Notes under the pieces: generated by a model
Seen by the model: the letters and a program-made list of their open reading frames with translations, nothing else
The model's database searches: none
Told to the model about the DNA's origin: nothing
Shown here: positions 32,688-42,386 of the stretch, piece after piece
Numbering within the stretch: position 1 is the first letter of the stretch
Layout: every line of letters begins with the position of its first letter
Assembly: GCA_052115395.1 (NCBI GenBank)
Contig: JBFRGO010000001.1
Strand: one strand, 5' to 3'
Length of the DNA stretch: 64,000 nt
From: Noviluteimonas sp052115395
GTDB taxonomy: Bacteria > Pseudomonadota > Gammaproteobacteria > Xanthomonadales > Xanthomonadaceae
Position numbers and translations under genes: made by a program

Positions 32688-33602
32688 ATGTCCCTGTCCG
32701 CCCCATCCGGGGCGATGCGCGAACGCGTGCGCATTGCCATCCAGAAATCCGGTCGACTCGCCGAGCCGGCACGCTCGCTGCTCTCGTCCTGCGGCCTGTC
32801 GTGGCGGGAAAGCCGCGACCGTCTGTTTTGCCACGGGGACTCGATGCCGATCGATCTGCTCCTCGTCCGCGACGACGACATCCCCGGCCTGCTCGCCGAA
32901 GGCACCTGCGACCTCGGCATCGTGGGGCGAAACGTATTGCTCGAACGCGCGAGCGGGTATGGAACCGGAGAGATCGCCCCGTTCCGCGAATGGCGCGGGC
33001 TCGGATTCGGCGCATGTCGACTCGCGCTTGCGGTCCCCCAGGCATGGAGCGATGCACAGGCGGCCGCGCTCGATGGAATGCGCATCGCAACAAGCTACCC
33101 CGCGCTGGTTTCGCAATGGCTCAGGGAGCGCGGCATCGCCGCCGACGTGGTGACGCTGTCGGGTTCCGTCGAGATCGCACCGCGCCTGGGGACAGCCGAT
33201 CTGATCTGCGACATCGTGTCGAGCGGCACGACACTGACCGCCAATCAACTCCGCGCAACCGACGTCCTCCTCGACAGCGAAGCGGTACTCGCCGGCCCCG
33301 TCGTACCGTTCGGCGACGTGCGCGCGGAGATCGCCGGGTTGTTCCTGCGCCGCCTCGATGCGGTACTCGGGTTGCGCGACAGCAAGCTTCTGATGTTCCA
33401 GACAGCCTCGGCCGACCTTCCCGCATTGATGGCGCTGCTGCCTGACGCGGAACGGCCCACGGTGATGCAAGTCGACGGCACCGACCGCGTCGCATTGCAG
33501 GCGGTGTGTCGTGGCACGGTGACATGGCAGCGTCTGGAGGACCTCAAGCGCGCGGGCGCCTATGGGCTCCTGGTCCTGCCCGTCGAGAGGATGCTGGCGT
33601 GA
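32688..33602 (+). CDS. hisG: ATP phosphoribosyltransferase (HisG)
   Basis: First enzyme of histidine biosynthesis, joining ATP and PRPP. About 304 residues, the long form with a C-terminal regulatory domain (histidine feedback). RIAIQKSGRLAEPARSLL opens the catalytic part and LICDIVSSGTTLTANQL is the PRPP-binding loop. The ATG at 32688 was chosen, with ATG 32715 (MRERVRIA) an alternative. The stop overlaps hisD as GTGA. Confidence 0.95.
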   Translation: MSLSAPSGAMRERVRIAIQKSGRLAEPARSLLSSCGLSWRESRDRLFCHGDSMPIDLLLVRDDDIPGLLAEGTCDLGIVGRNVLLERASGYGTGEIAPFREWRGLGFGACRLALAVPQAWSDAQAAALDGMRIATSYPALVSQWLRERGIAADVVTLSGSVEIAPRLGTADLICDIVSSGTTLTANQLRATDVLLDSEAVLAGPVVPFGDVRAEIAGLFLRRLDAVLGLRDSKLLMFQTASADLPALMALLPDAERPTVMQVDGTDRVALQAVCRGTVTWQRLEDLKRAGAYGLLVLPVERMLA

Positions 33603-34900
33603 AGTGGACGCGATTGGAATGGGCATCGCTCGACGCGAATGCGCGGGCCCACGCGTTGCGTCGCCCCACGCAAGCGGTGTCCGCGGAAGTGCGCGCGTCG
33701 GTCGTGGACATCGTCGAGCAGGTGCGCCTGGGCGGCGATGCGGCGCTGAATGCGTTGACGCAGCGATTCGATGGCCCCGCTCTGAACGCGCTCCTGGTCT
33801 CCGAGGCGGAGCTCGATGCGGCAGACGCGACCGTGTCCGATGCCGTGCGCGCGGCGATCGATGATGCCGCATCGCGAATCGAAGCTTTCCATCGGCTGGG
33901 GATGGCCCAACCGTACGCGCTCGACACGGCGCCTGGCGTGCGATGTGAACGCATCCTGCGCCCGATCCACCGCGTCGGTCTGTATGCGCCGGCGGGGAGT
34001 GCGCCGCTGCCCTCCACGGTGTTGATGCTCGGCGTTCCGGCGTTGCTCGCCGGGTGCACGGACGTCGTCCTGTGCACGCCGCCTCGCGCCGACGGCAGCG
34101 CCGATCCACTCGTGCTGGTCGCCGCGCGGCGCTGCGGGATCGCGCGCGTGTTCAAGGTCGGCGGTGCGCAGGCGATCGCGGCCATGGCGTTCGGAACGGC
34201 GTCGATCCCACGCTGCGACAAGTTGTTCGGGCCCGGCAATGCCTTCGTGACCGAAGCCAAACGCCTGGTCACGATGACGGGCGACGGGCCGGCGATCGAT
34301 ATGCCCGCTGGCCCGTCGGAAGTCCTGGTCATCGCCGATGGGAACGCAGATGCGCGCTTCGTCGCGGCCGACCTCCTGTCACAGGCCGAGCATGGTCCCG
34401 ATTCCCAGGTGATCCTGCTGAGCGACGATGCGGCGCTGATCGACGCGGTCGAAGCGGCATTGCAGGTGCAACTGGCGACGTTGCCGCGCCGTGACATTGC
34501 AGCCGCCGCACTCGCGCAATCGCGGGCGATCCTCGTCCCGGCATTGGCCGACGCATTCGACGTGAGCAACACCTATGCGCCGGAGCACCTGATCCTCGCC
34601 GTCGATTCACCGCGTGACTGGCTTGGGCGTGTCCGCGCCGCCGGCTCGGTGTTCCTCGGCGGTTTCGCACCCGAGGCGATCGGCGACTATTGCAGCGGCA
34701 CCAACCACGTGCTGCCCACGGGCGGCGCCGCGCGCGCCGTCAGCGGATTGTCCGTCGGCAGCTTCCAGATTGCGATCAGCGTGCAGACCGCCGATCGTGC
34801 GGGCCTGGCCACGATCGGTGCGACGGCAACGACGCTGGCGCGCGCCGAGGGCCTGGAAGCGCACGCGCGCGCCATCGACGTGCGGCTGGAATGCGCATGA
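33599..34900 (+). CDS. hisD: Histidinol dehydrogenase (HisD)
   Basis: The 433-residue enzyme oxidises histidinol to histidine in two NAD-dependent steps. Signatures include FGPGNAFVTEAKRLV, IDMPAGPSEVLVIAD, LLSQAEHGPDSQ and the Zn/substrate segment NTYAPEHL; GDYCSGTNHVLPTGG is near the end. It starts at GTG within the GTGA overlap with hisG and ends in an ATGA overlap with hisC. Confidence 0.96.
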   Translation: MKWTRLEWASLDANARAHALRRPTQAVSAEVRASVVDIVEQVRLGGDAALNALTQRFDGPALNALLVSEAELDAADATVSDAVRAAIDDAASRIEAFHRLGMAQPYALDTAPGVRCERILRPIHRVGLYAPAGSAPLPSTVLMLGVPALLAGCTDVVLCTPPRADGSADPLVLVAARRCGIARVFKVGGAQAIAAMAFGTASIPRCDKLFGPGNAFVTEAKRLVTMTGDGPAIDMPAGPSEVLVIADGNADARFVAADLLSQAEHGPDSQVILLSDDAALIDAVEAALQVQLATLPRRDIAAAALAQSRAILVPALADAFDVSNTYAPEHLILAVDSPRDWLGRVRAAGSVFLGGFAPEAIGDYCSGTNHVLPTGGAARAVSGLSVGSFQIAISVQTADRAGLATIGATATTLARAEGLEAHARAIDVRLECA

Positions 34901-35988
34901 ACGTGTTCCGATCCAGCGATCCCGTGGCGCTGTTGCGTGAAGACTTGCGCGACTTCGCCGGCTATCGATCCGCGCGAATCGAGACCGTGCCGGGCGAGGT
35001 GTGGCTCAACGCGAACGAAGCCTGCGGCGCAAGCGCCATCGATCCGTCGGGTGCGCTGCACCGTTATCCGTCGCCGCAGCCTGGCGGGCTTGTCGATGCC
35101 CTCGCCCGTCTGTACGGATGCGATGCGACGCAAGTGCTGGTCAGTCGCGGCAGCGACGAGTCCATCGACCTGCTGGTCCGTGCATTCTGCACGCCAGGCC
35201 GCGACGCAGTCGTCGTGACGCCGCCGGTGTTCGGCATGTACGCCGTGTCGGCGCGGTTGCATGGCGCGCGCGTGGTGGAGTCGCCCCTGTTCGACGATGG
35301 CGACGATTACCGTGTCGATCTCGATGCCGTCGCGCATGCGGCCATCGCGCTCGGCGCCAAGGTCGTGTTCCTGTGCTCGCCCGGCAATCCGGCGGGCGGC
35401 GTGATCCCGCGCGACGGCGTCGCCGCGCTGGCACGACGCCTCGACGGATGCGCGCTGGTGGTGGTCGACGAAGCCTACGTCGAGTTCGCGGACGCGCCGT
35501 GGCTGACGCACGATGTTGCGACACTGCGCAACCTGGTCGTCCTGCGCACCTTGTCGAAGGCGCATGCGCTGGCGGGTGCCCGTATCGGCTGCGCAATCGC
35601 CGATCCGGGGGTCGTCGCGGCACTTCGCCGCTGTCAGGCGCCGTATCCGATTCCGGCCACCAGCGCTGCCGTCGCGCTCGATGCATTGTCACCAGCCGCA
35701 TTGGCGGCGACGGCCTCGCGCATCTCCGACACCCGGCTTGCGCGCGAGCGACTGCGAGAATCCCTGCGTGCGCTGCGCGGCGTCCGCCGTGTCTATCCCT
35801 CGCAGGCCAACTTCCTGCTGGTGCGGTTCGATGATGCCGCCACGGCGTGGCGACGGTTATGCCACGCCGGCGTCGTGGTGCGCGACATGCGCGCGATGCC
35901 GCCGCTGCACGACGCGTTGCGCATTACGGTGGGTGCGCGCAACGACAATCTCCGCATGCTCGATGCGCTGCGCGGAACCGCGCCATGA
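34897..35988 (+). CDS. hisC: Histidinol-phosphate aminotransferase (HisC)
   Basis: The 363-residue PLP enzyme converts imidazole-acetol phosphate to histidinol phosphate. LNANEACG, RGSDESIDLLVRAFC, CSPGNPAGG, VVDEAYVEF and the PLP lysine in RTLSKAHALAGARIG are all present in the expected order. The ATG at 34897 sits in the ATGA overlap with hisD; an ATG six bases earlier is also in frame. It overlaps hisB by ATGA. Confidence 0.96.
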   Translation: MNVFRSSDPVALLREDLRDFAGYRSARIETVPGEVWLNANEACGASAIDPSGALHRYPSPQPGGLVDALARLYGCDATQVLVSRGSDESIDLLVRAFCTPGRDAVVVTPPVFGMYAVSARLHGARVVESPLFDDGDDYRVDLDAVAHAAIALGAKVVFLCSPGNPAGGVIPRDGVAALARRLDGCALVVVDEAYVEFADAPWLTHDVATLRNLVVLRTLSKAHALAGARIGCAIADPGVVAALRRCQAPYPIPATSAAVALDALSPAALAATASRISDTRLARERLRESLRALRGVRRVYPSQANFLLVRFDDAATAWRRLCHAGVVVRDMRAMPPLHDALRITVGARNDNLRMLDALRGTAP

Positions 35989-37058
35989 CGCCTGTCTTGT
36001 TCGTCGACCGCGATGGCACCCTGATCGAGGAGCCCGTCGACTTCCAGGTGGACCGCCTCGACAAGGTGCGCTTCGTGCGCGATTGCATCCCCGCGATGCT
36101 GCGCCTGCGCGATGCGGGCTATGCCTTCGTGATGGTCACCAACCAGGACGGCCTCGGAACCGCGAGGTTCCCGGAAGCCGCGTTCGAGGGCCCACAGCGC
36201 CTGCTGCTGCAAGTCCTCGAAAGCCAGGGCATCGGGTTCCGCGACATTCTGATCGACCGCAGTCTGCCGGCGGACAACCTCCCGACGCGCAAGCCCAATA
36301 TCGGGCTCGTCCTGCCGCTGATGCAGGACCGGACGATCGATTGGACGCGCTCGGCCATGGTCGGCGACCGCGAGACGGACCTGGCGTTCGCACGCAACCT
36401 GTCGATCCGCGGATTCCAACTCCGCACGCCCCAATTCGGCGGCGATGCGACCTGGGCGTCCGTGGCCGATGCGCTGCTCGCCGGACCTCGCTCGGCGCGC
36501 GTGGTGCGCGAGACCAAAGAGACGCGACTGGTGGTGGAGGCCGATCTCGACAACGCACGCGAACCCAGCGTCCAGACAGGGCTCGGATTCTTCGACCACA
36601 TGCTGGAGCAGCTCGGCAAGCACGGCGGTTTTGCCTTGACGCTTCGCTGCGCGGGCGACTTGCAGATCGACGAGCACCACACGGTCGAAGATTGCGCCCT
36701 CGCGCTCGGCCAGGCCTTGCGCGAGGCGATCGGCGACAAGCGCGGCATTGCGCGCTATGGCTTCACGCTGCCGATGGATGAAGCCTTGGCGACCGCCGCG
36801 CTGGATTGGTCGGGCCGTCCGGTGTTCGTGTTCGAAGGCGCGTTCGCGCGCGCACAGGTCGGTGACCTGCCGACCGAACTGGTGCCGCACTTCTTCCGTT
36901 CGCTTTGCGAGGCCGCCGGACTCAACCTGCATCTGCAAGTGCGCGGCGACAACGATCACCACAAGATCGAGGCGTGCTTCAAATGCGTCGGCCGCGCGCT
37001 GCGACAGGCGCTGCAGTGCGTGGATCGAGCATTACCCAGCACGAAGGGGGCGCTGTGA
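35985..37058 (+). CDS. hisB: Bifunctional histidinol-phosphatase / imidazoleglycerol-phosphate dehydratase (HisB)
   Basis: The 357-residue fusion is typical of Gammaproteobacteria. Residues 1-~165 are a HAD phosphatase (FVDRDGTLIEEP with the nucleophile Asp; KPNIGL; VGDRETDLAFA). Residues ~170-357 are the dehydratase with Mn-binding FFDHMLEQLGKHGGF, DEHHTVEDCALALG and DNDHHKIEACFK. ATGA joins it to hisC and GTGA to hisH. Confidence 0.96.
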   Translation: MTPVLFVDRDGTLIEEPVDFQVDRLDKVRFVRDCIPAMLRLRDAGYAFVMVTNQDGLGTARFPEAAFEGPQRLLLQVLESQGIGFRDILIDRSLPADNLPTRKPNIGLVLPLMQDRTIDWTRSAMVGDRETDLAFARNLSIRGFQLRTPQFGGDATWASVADALLAGPRSARVVRETKETRLVVEADLDNAREPSVQTGLGFFDHMLEQLGKHGGFALTLRCAGDLQIDEHHTVEDCALALGQALREAIGDKRGIARYGFTLPMDEALATAALDWSGRPVFVFEGAFARAQVGDLPTELVPHFFRSLCEAAGLNLHLQVRGDNDHHKIEACFKCVGRALRQALQCVDRALPSTKGAL

Positions 37059-37666
37059 TCGCGTTGATCGATGCAGGCGGGGCCAACCTGGGGTCCGTGC
37101 GCAACGCGCTGGAACGGCTTGGCGCGCGCGTGCGGATCGTGCGCGACGCAGGACAGTTGCGCGATGCGAGCGCGACGATCCTGCCCGGCGTGGGCGCCGC
37201 GGGTCCTGCGATGCGCCTGTTGCGGGAGCGAGGATTCACCACAGTCCTGCGCGCCATGGATCGCCCCATGCTGGGCATCTGTCTCGGAATGCAATTGTTG
37301 TTCGAGGCCTCGGACGAGCAGGACACCGAATGCCTCGGCCTGCTGCCAGGGGTCGTGCGTGCCTTGCCGCCGTCGGCGGGCATCCGGGTGCCGCATATCG
37401 GATGGAATCAGTTGGACGCGCGCTGCGCGGACCCGATCCTGGACGGGGTCGCGCCGGGAGCACGTGCGTATTTCGTCCACGGTTATGCGGCGCCGGTGAC
37501 GGATGCCTGCATTGCGACCGCAACGCACGGCACCACGTTCGCCGCCGTCGTGCGGCGAGGTGCGATCTGGGGCACGCAATTCCACCCGGAGCGGTCCGCG
37601 GCGGTGGGCGCGTCCATCCTGCGCAACTTCCTGGCGCGCGCCGATGCGAACCGGGAGGCGGCATGA
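37055..37666 (+). CDS. hisH: Imidazole glycerol-phosphate synthase glutaminase subunit (HisH)
   Basis: The 203-residue class I glutamine amidotransferase supplies ammonia to HisF. The nucleophile Cys is in LGICLGMQLLFE, and the His/Glu of the triad in WGTQFHPERS. The start is GTG in the overlap with hisB (VIALIDAGGANLGSVRNAL). It overlaps hisA by ATGA. Confidence 0.95.
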   Translation: MIALIDAGGANLGSVRNALERLGARVRIVRDAGQLRDASATILPGVGAAGPAMRLLRERGFTTVLRAMDRPMLGICLGMQLLFEASDEQDTECLGLLPGVVRALPPSAGIRVPHIGWNQLDARCADPILDGVAPGARAYFVHGYAAPVTDACIATATHGTTFAAVVRRGAIWGTQFHPERSAAVGASILRNFLARADANREAA

Positions 37667-38394
37667 ACTTCACCTGTTATCCGGCCATCGACGTGCGCGA
37701 GGGTTGCGTCGTGCGCTTGCGCCAGGGCGACTACGCGCGCCAGACACGTTACGACCCGGACCCGCATGCGCGCGCGATGCGCTTCGCGGATGCGGGGGCG
37801 AAGTGGTTGCATCTGGTCGATCTCGACGCCGCTCGCGCTGGCGGCTACACATTGGCACCGCTCCTGCGCCGCATCGCGGACGAAGGCCGCCTGCAGGTGC
37901 AGACCGGGGGTGGTGTGCGTACGCGCGAGGACATCGCGAGCCTGCTCGATGCCGGGGCGACGCGCGTGGTGATCGGATCGCTTGCGGCCGAGAACCCCGC
38001 GCTCGCCGCCCAATGGATCGAAGACTTCGGCGCCGAACGGATCGTCGTCGCGCTCGATGTCCGCGTCGACCAGGGCCGCTGGCTGCCGGCGATCCGCGGA
38101 TGGACGCGCAATGCCAGCGCAGACGCGCTCGACCTGCTCGCGTTCCATCGCGACCACGGCCTGCGGCATTTGCTTTGCACGGATGTCGCGCGCGACGGCA
38201 TGCTCAGCGGCATCGATCCCGCGCTCTACACCGCCTTGCGACGCTGCGCGCCGATGGTCGCCATCCAGGTTTCCGGTGGCGTTCGCGACGTGGCCGATGT
38301 GCGGGCGGCCCGCAACACGGGCTGCGCGGGCGCCATCCTCGGCCGCGCCCTGCTCGATGGGCACCTCTCCCTGCGCGAAGCGCTGGCATGCTGA
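37663..38394 (+). CDS. hisA: ProFAR isomerase (HisA)
   Basis: The 243-residue TIM barrel isomerises ProFAR to PRFAR. The catalytic Asp is in YPAIDVREGCVVRLRQGD and the second acid in LLCTDVARDGMLSG; QTGGGVRTREDI and QVSGGVRDVADV bind the two phosphates. It overlaps hisF by 7 bp. Confidence 0.95.
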   Translation: MNFTCYPAIDVREGCVVRLRQGDYARQTRYDPDPHARAMRFADAGAKWLHLVDLDAARAGGYTLAPLLRRIADEGRLQVQTGGGVRTREDIASLLDAGATRVVIGSLAAENPALAAQWIEDFGAERIVVALDVRVDQGRWLPAIRGWTRNASADALDLLAFHRDHGLRHLLCTDVARDGMLSGIDPALYTALRRCAPMVAIQVSGGVRDVADVRAARNTGCAGAILGRALLDGHLSLREALAC

Positions 38395-39161
38395 GCCGTC
38401 GCATCATCCCGTGCCTCGACGTGCGCGATGGTCGCGTCGTGAAGGGCGTGCGCTTCCGCGACCACGTCGATGTGGGCGATGTCGTCGAACTCGCGCGCCG
38501 CTACCGCGATGCTGGCGCGGACGAACTCGTCTTCTACGACATCGGCGCCAGTCCCGAGGGACGCAGCGTGTCCATCGACTGGGTCGAGCGCATCGGACGC
38601 GAGCTCGACATTCCCTTCTGCGTGGCGGGGAACGTGCGGGATGTCGCCACCGCGCGCGCGGTGCTGCAGGCCGGCGCAGACAAGGTTTCGATCAACACGC
38701 CTGCGCTGGAACGCCCCGCGCTGATCGACGAACTGTCCGCAGCCTTCGGCGTGCAATGCGTCGTGGTTGGCATCGACAGCACGCGCGAGGCCGACGGCGA
38801 ATGGCGGGTGCGCAGCCATTCGGGCGATCCGGCGGCCATGCGGTCCCCGGGGCGCTCCACGCTGGCGTGGATGCACGAAGTGCAGGACCGCGGAGCCGGC
38901 GAGATTGTGCTGAACTGCATCGGCAGCGACGGCACCCGCGATGGTTACGACCTTGCGCAGCTGAGCGCCGCGCGCGCGCTTTGTCGCGTACCGCTGGTTG
39001 CATCGGGTGGCGCCGGTCGCGTGGAGCACTTCATCGATGCGTTTCGCCACGCCGACGTGGATGCGGCGCTCGCCGCCAGCGTGTTCCACTCCGGCGCGAT
39101 TGCGATTCCCGATCTCAAGCGCGACCTGAACCAGGCAGGCATTCCGGTGCGCCTGACATGA
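38388..39161 (+). CDS. hisF: Imidazole glycerol-phosphate synthase cyclase subunit (HisF)
   Basis: The 257-residue TIM barrel uses ammonia from HisH to make imidazole glycerol phosphate and AICAR. Markers: RRIIPCLDVRDGRVVKGVRF, VGIDSTREADGEWRVRSHSG, LNCIGSDGTRDGYD and ASGGAGRVEHF. It begins inside hisA and overlaps hisI by ATGA. Confidence 0.96.
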   Translation: MLSRRIIPCLDVRDGRVVKGVRFRDHVDVGDVVELARRYRDAGADELVFYDIGASPEGRSVSIDWVERIGRELDIPFCVAGNVRDVATARAVLQAGADKVSINTPALERPALIDELSAAFGVQCVVVGIDSTREADGEWRVRSHSGDPAAMRSPGRSTLAWMHEVQDRGAGEIVLNCIGSDGTRDGYDLAQLSAARALCRVPLVASGGAGRVEHFIDAFRHADVDAALAASVFHSGAIAIPDLKRDLNQAGIPVRLT

Positions 39162-39763
39162 ATCTCGACTTCGACAAGCAGGGGGGCCTGGTGCCCGCGA
39201 TCGTGCAGGACGCAGAGACGTTGCGCGTCCTCATGCTCGGCTACATGGACGCGGCCTCCATCGACGCGACGCGTGCCACCGGCCGAGTGACGTTTTTCAG
39301 CCGCAGCCGGCAGCGCCCGTGGACGAAGGGGGAAAGCTCGGGTCATTGGCTGGAGCTCGTTTCGCTTTCCGAGGATTGCGACCACGATTCGGTCCTGGTT
39401 CTCGCGCGCCCGCAGGGGCCGACTTGCCATACCGGCTCAACGAGTTGCTTCGCGGGATCTGCGGAGAGTCCGCTGGCTTCGCTCGATGCACTGATCCTTG
39501 CGCGCGAGCGAGCGCGCCCAGCCGGTAGCTATACGGCGCGCCTGTTCGACGATGGCGTGCGTCGCATCGCGCAGAAGGTGGGCGAGGAGGCCGTTGAGAC
39601 GGCGTTGGCGGCGGTCGCGCAGGATGACGAAGCGTTGATCTCCGAAGCCGCCGACCTGCTGTTCCACCTGCTGGTGCTGTTGCGTGCGCGGGGTCTTGGC
39701 TTGAGGGACGTTGAGGCGATGCTCGCCGCGCGACGCCTTGCCCGACCCCCGACATCTGCTTGA
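39158..39763 (+). CDS. hisI: Bifunctional PRA-CH/PRA-PH hydrolase (HisIE)
   Basis: The 201-residue fusion catalyses the second and third pathway steps. The N-terminal cyclohydrolase half shows LMLGYMDAASIDAT, TFFSRSRQRPWTKGESSGHWLELV and the Zn cysteines in CDHDSVL and GPTCHTGSTSCF. The C-terminal pyrophosphohydrolase half has KVGEEAVETALAAVAQDDEALISEAADLLFHLLVLL. It is the last gene of the his operon, ending 26 bp from a convergent gene. Confidence 0.95.
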   Translation: MNLDFDKQGGLVPAIVQDAETLRVLMLGYMDAASIDATRATGRVTFFSRSRQRPWTKGESSGHWLELVSLSEDCDHDSVLVLARPQGPTCHTGSTSCFAGSAESPLASLDALILARERARPAGSYTARLFDDGVRRIAQKVGEEAVETALAAVAQDDEALISEAADLLFHLLVLLRARGLGLRDVEAMLAARRLARPPTSA

Positions 39764-39789
39764 CCGATCCCTGCCACGTCGAACTCGAC

Positions 39790-42354
39790 TCAGCGCGTCG
39801 TGCGACGCCCCCAGGTCGCGCCGGCTGCCGGCAGCAGCCACCATGCGAAGAACGCGAAGGCGAACCCCGCGGCGACCAGTGCACGCGTCGTATTCGACCA
39901 GCTCCCGATCGTCGACCGCCACGTCGCGCGCGCCACCTTCTGCGCGGCGACCCACAGGTTGTTCGCGTTGACCGTCGTCACCGGCATGGACGCCGGTGCC
40001 TGGAGACCACTTGACGTCGCGCCGCCGTGAAACGGCCAAAGCAAGGGTTTCGAACCGTGCATCGCGCGAATGCAGCGCGTGCCGTACTGCAACTGCAGGC
40101 CGGCGTTCGTGGCGGTGATCGCGACGTCCTTGCAACCATCGTTGTTGAAGTCGCCGACGGCCATGTTGTGCGGCGTCGCCTGGTTGCCGCTGCGGGCATA
40201 GGCCTTGACCTCGCGGTCCAGGTCGTAACGCCCGTTCGGAAGTCGCGTCTGCTGCGCGTAGCCGACCGAATCCCATCCGGAATGGAGGACAAGCAGGTCG
40301 TCGCGCCGATCGCCGTTCATGTCCTCGACGATGAGCGTTTCGGCAATGTCGTAAGTCCCCCACCCACGCACGAATCCGAACGTGCCGTCCGGCTGGCGCG
40401 TCCATTGCAGGACTTTCGAATCCGGTGCGTTGCCACCGAGCGAGAAGAGCAGGTCGTCCTGGCCATCGCTGTCGATGTCGCCGATGACGGGCGAAAAGCC
40501 CACCGTGTCCGGATTCCCGGTGCCCGGGTACAGGGTGGGCGGCAGGAAACTGTCGACGCCGTCGTTGTAGGCGATGGCGATGCCGCTGTCGTACCGCGTG
40601 GCCCAGCCCCACAGCATGTCGGGTCGGTCGTCGGCGTTGAAATCGCGGATGAGGACGTCGTGGACGTTCGGCGCCGGCGTCAGCTTCTTTCGCGTGAACG
40701 CCCCGGTGCCGTTGCCGTAATAGACCGCCCAGTTCGCGATGCCTCCGCTGCCGCCGGTGGCGACCGTGGCGAGCACGTCCATGTTGCCGTCGTGGTTCAT
40801 GTCCGCGGCCCGGAGTGCGCCCACGCGGTATGCGCCAGCGATTCCGCCGTAGTGCAACGGCAAGGACAAGCCGTTGGGGCCGCCGCGGAAGACATGCAGG
40901 CCAGCAACGGCATCGGTATCGGTGTAGTCGAGGCCGCTGATGACGATGTCCGTATACCGATCGTGGTTCAGGTCCGTCGCGACGATGTCGTTCCACTCGA
41001 TGTGCGGCAACGCGATGGCCTTCGGCGCGGCCAGCGTGCCATCGGCATTCTGGAGGTACACGTAGAGCGCGTAGTCGCCCGGATAAGGAGACGAGGGGTC
41101 CCAGCTGCCCGCGAGCAGGAACAGGTCGAGCCGCGAGTCGTTGTTCGCGTATCCCTTCGCGATGCCGATGGTCATTTGGTCCTGCGACTCCAGGCGCCAC
41201 GACGTCGCGTCGGTCAGCTGGCCCGCGCCCGAGGGCACCGTCGGCTGCGCGAACGTCCCGGTGATCTTGCGGATGCGGTAGTTGCCGGCATCGAGAATGT
41301 AGAGCGAACCCTGCGCGTCGATCGCAATCGACTGGAGTTCACGCACCTTCGCGACCGACGCCGGACCGCCGTCACCTTCGAAGCCGGGCGAGGCGCCCCA
41401 ATCGACCTCGCCGCCCGTCCACGGCGTGTCGTTGAAGACGCCCACGACGTGCTTGATCGCGCCCTGCGGCGTGATCATCGAAACGAAATTCACTCTGTTG
41501 CTGACGAAGAGATTGCCTTTGGCATCTCCCACGACGCCCGACGGGTAGTAAGCGTTCGTCGGAAAGGCCATCGGGTCGCTGCGGAACTGCTGCCAGCCGC
41601 CGGACAGGCGCGTGACGATCCCGTTGGTGCCGACCTTCCTGACGGCCGCGTAGTAGTTGTCCACGAAGACGATGTTGCCTGCGGCGTCGATGAAGAGGTC
41701 GGTGGGGTCGATCTCGGCCAGCAGCGCCGGGCCATCGTCGCGCGCGCCATACCCCGACAACGCGACGTGCCCCACGCCCGCGACGGTGTTGATGATGCCG
41801 TTGGTCCCGACCTTGCGGATCCGGTTGCCGACGGCGATGTAGGCGTTGCCGATCGCGTCGAAGGCGATGTCTTCGGGCCGGTAGATGCGCGCCTGGGTTG
41901 CGGGGCCACCATCTCCCAGGAAGCCCTCGTATCCCGTGCCGACCACGTAGGTGACCTTGCCTGCCGCATCGATCTTGCCGATCCGCAACTGGTGCTCGAA
42001 CCAGACGTTCCCGAAGGGGTCGACGGCGACCGTCCTGGAGCACATGGAGCCGCTGGTTGCGGGCGCTCCGTTCGCGGGCGGGGTCAGGTTCATCCCGTTG
42101 CCGCCGATCGTCGTGATCGTGCCGGCCGGCGTGACCTTGCGGATCCTGCAGGAGTCCGCGATGTAGAGGTTGCCGTTCTTGTCGACGGCGACGTCCAAGG
42201 GATTTTCCAGGAGCGCCTGCGTCGCGGGTCCGCCGTCTCCGACGCCGCTGGCCGGCGTGCCGCCGCCCACGACCGTGGTGATGATCGGCTCGGCAGCCAT
42301 GGCCGCACCGCACCCCAACGCAATCGTCGCGATCGCGCAGAACGTCTTCAACAT
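39790..42354 (-). CDS. Large secreted NHL/VCBS-repeat protein with C-terminal membrane segment
   Basis: About 854 residues, starting at ATG 42354 after a signal peptide (MLKTFCAIATIALGCGAAMA). Residues ~22-330 contain NHL-type propeller units of the form GGPATQALLENPLDVAVDKNGNLYIAD. Residues ~340-760 hold VCBS/FG-GAP units such as DLNHDRYTDIVISG and DIDSDGQDDLLFSLGG with Ca-binding Asp patterns. The C-terminus has a hydrophobic helix (ALVAAGFAFAFFAWWLL) and a basic tail, suggesting membrane retention or a sorting signal. Function unknown. It converges on the his operon. Confidence 0.85.
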   Translation of the reverse strand: MLKTFCAIATIALGCGAAMAAEPIITTVVGGGTPASGVGDGGPATQALLENPLDVAVDKNGNLYIADSCRIRKVTPAGTITTIGGNGMNLTPPANGAPATSGSMCSRTVAVDPFGNVWFEHQLRIGKIDAAGKVTYVVGTGYEGFLGDGGPATQARIYRPEDIAFDAIGNAYIAVGNRIRKVGTNGIINTVAGVGHVALSGYGARDDGPALLAEIDPTDLFIDAAGNIVFVDNYYAAVRKVGTNGIVTRLSGGWQQFRSDPMAFPTNAYYPSGVVGDAKGNLFVSNRVNFVSMITPQGAIKHVVGVFNDTPWTGGEVDWGASPGFEGDGGPASVAKVRELQSIAIDAQGSLYILDAGNYRIRKITGTFAQPTVPSGAGQLTDATSWRLESQDQMTIGIAKGYANNDSRLDLFLLAGSWDPSSPYPGDYALYVYLQNADGTLAAPKAIALPHIEWNDIVATDLNHDRYTDIVISGLDYTDTDAVAGLHVFRGGPNGLSLPLHYGGIAGAYRVGALRAADMNHDGNMDVLATVATGGSGGIANWAVYYGNGTGAFTRKKLTPAPNVHDVLIRDFNADDRPDMLWGWATRYDSGIAIAYNDGVDSFLPPTLYPGTGNPDTVGFSPVIGDIDSDGQDDLLFSLGGNAPDSKVLQWTRQPDGTFGFVRGWGTYDIAETLIVEDMNGDRRDDLLVLHSGWDSVGYAQQTRLPNGRYDLDREVKAYARSGNQATPHNMAVGDFNNDGCKDVAITATNAGLQLQYGTRCIRAMHGSKPLLWPFHGGATSSGLQAPASMPVTTVNANNLWVAAQKVARATWRSTIGSWSNTTRALVAAGFAFAFFAWWLLPAAGATWGRRTTR

Positions 42355-42364
42355 GCCGGATTCC

Positions 42365-42386
42365 CCCACCGCACATTCGCGGTGGG
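42365..42386 (-). other. Perfect hairpin in the leader of the NHL/VCBS gene
   Basis: CCCACCGC and GCGGTGGG form an 8-bp perfect stem with a 6-base loop, 10 bases before the ATG at 42354. Immediately upstream on the minus strand (42391-42396) is TATAGT, one base off the -10 consensus, though no good -35 is visible. If transcription begins there the hairpin would form the very 5' end of the mRNA and could stabilise it or affect initiation. Confidence 0.45.
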
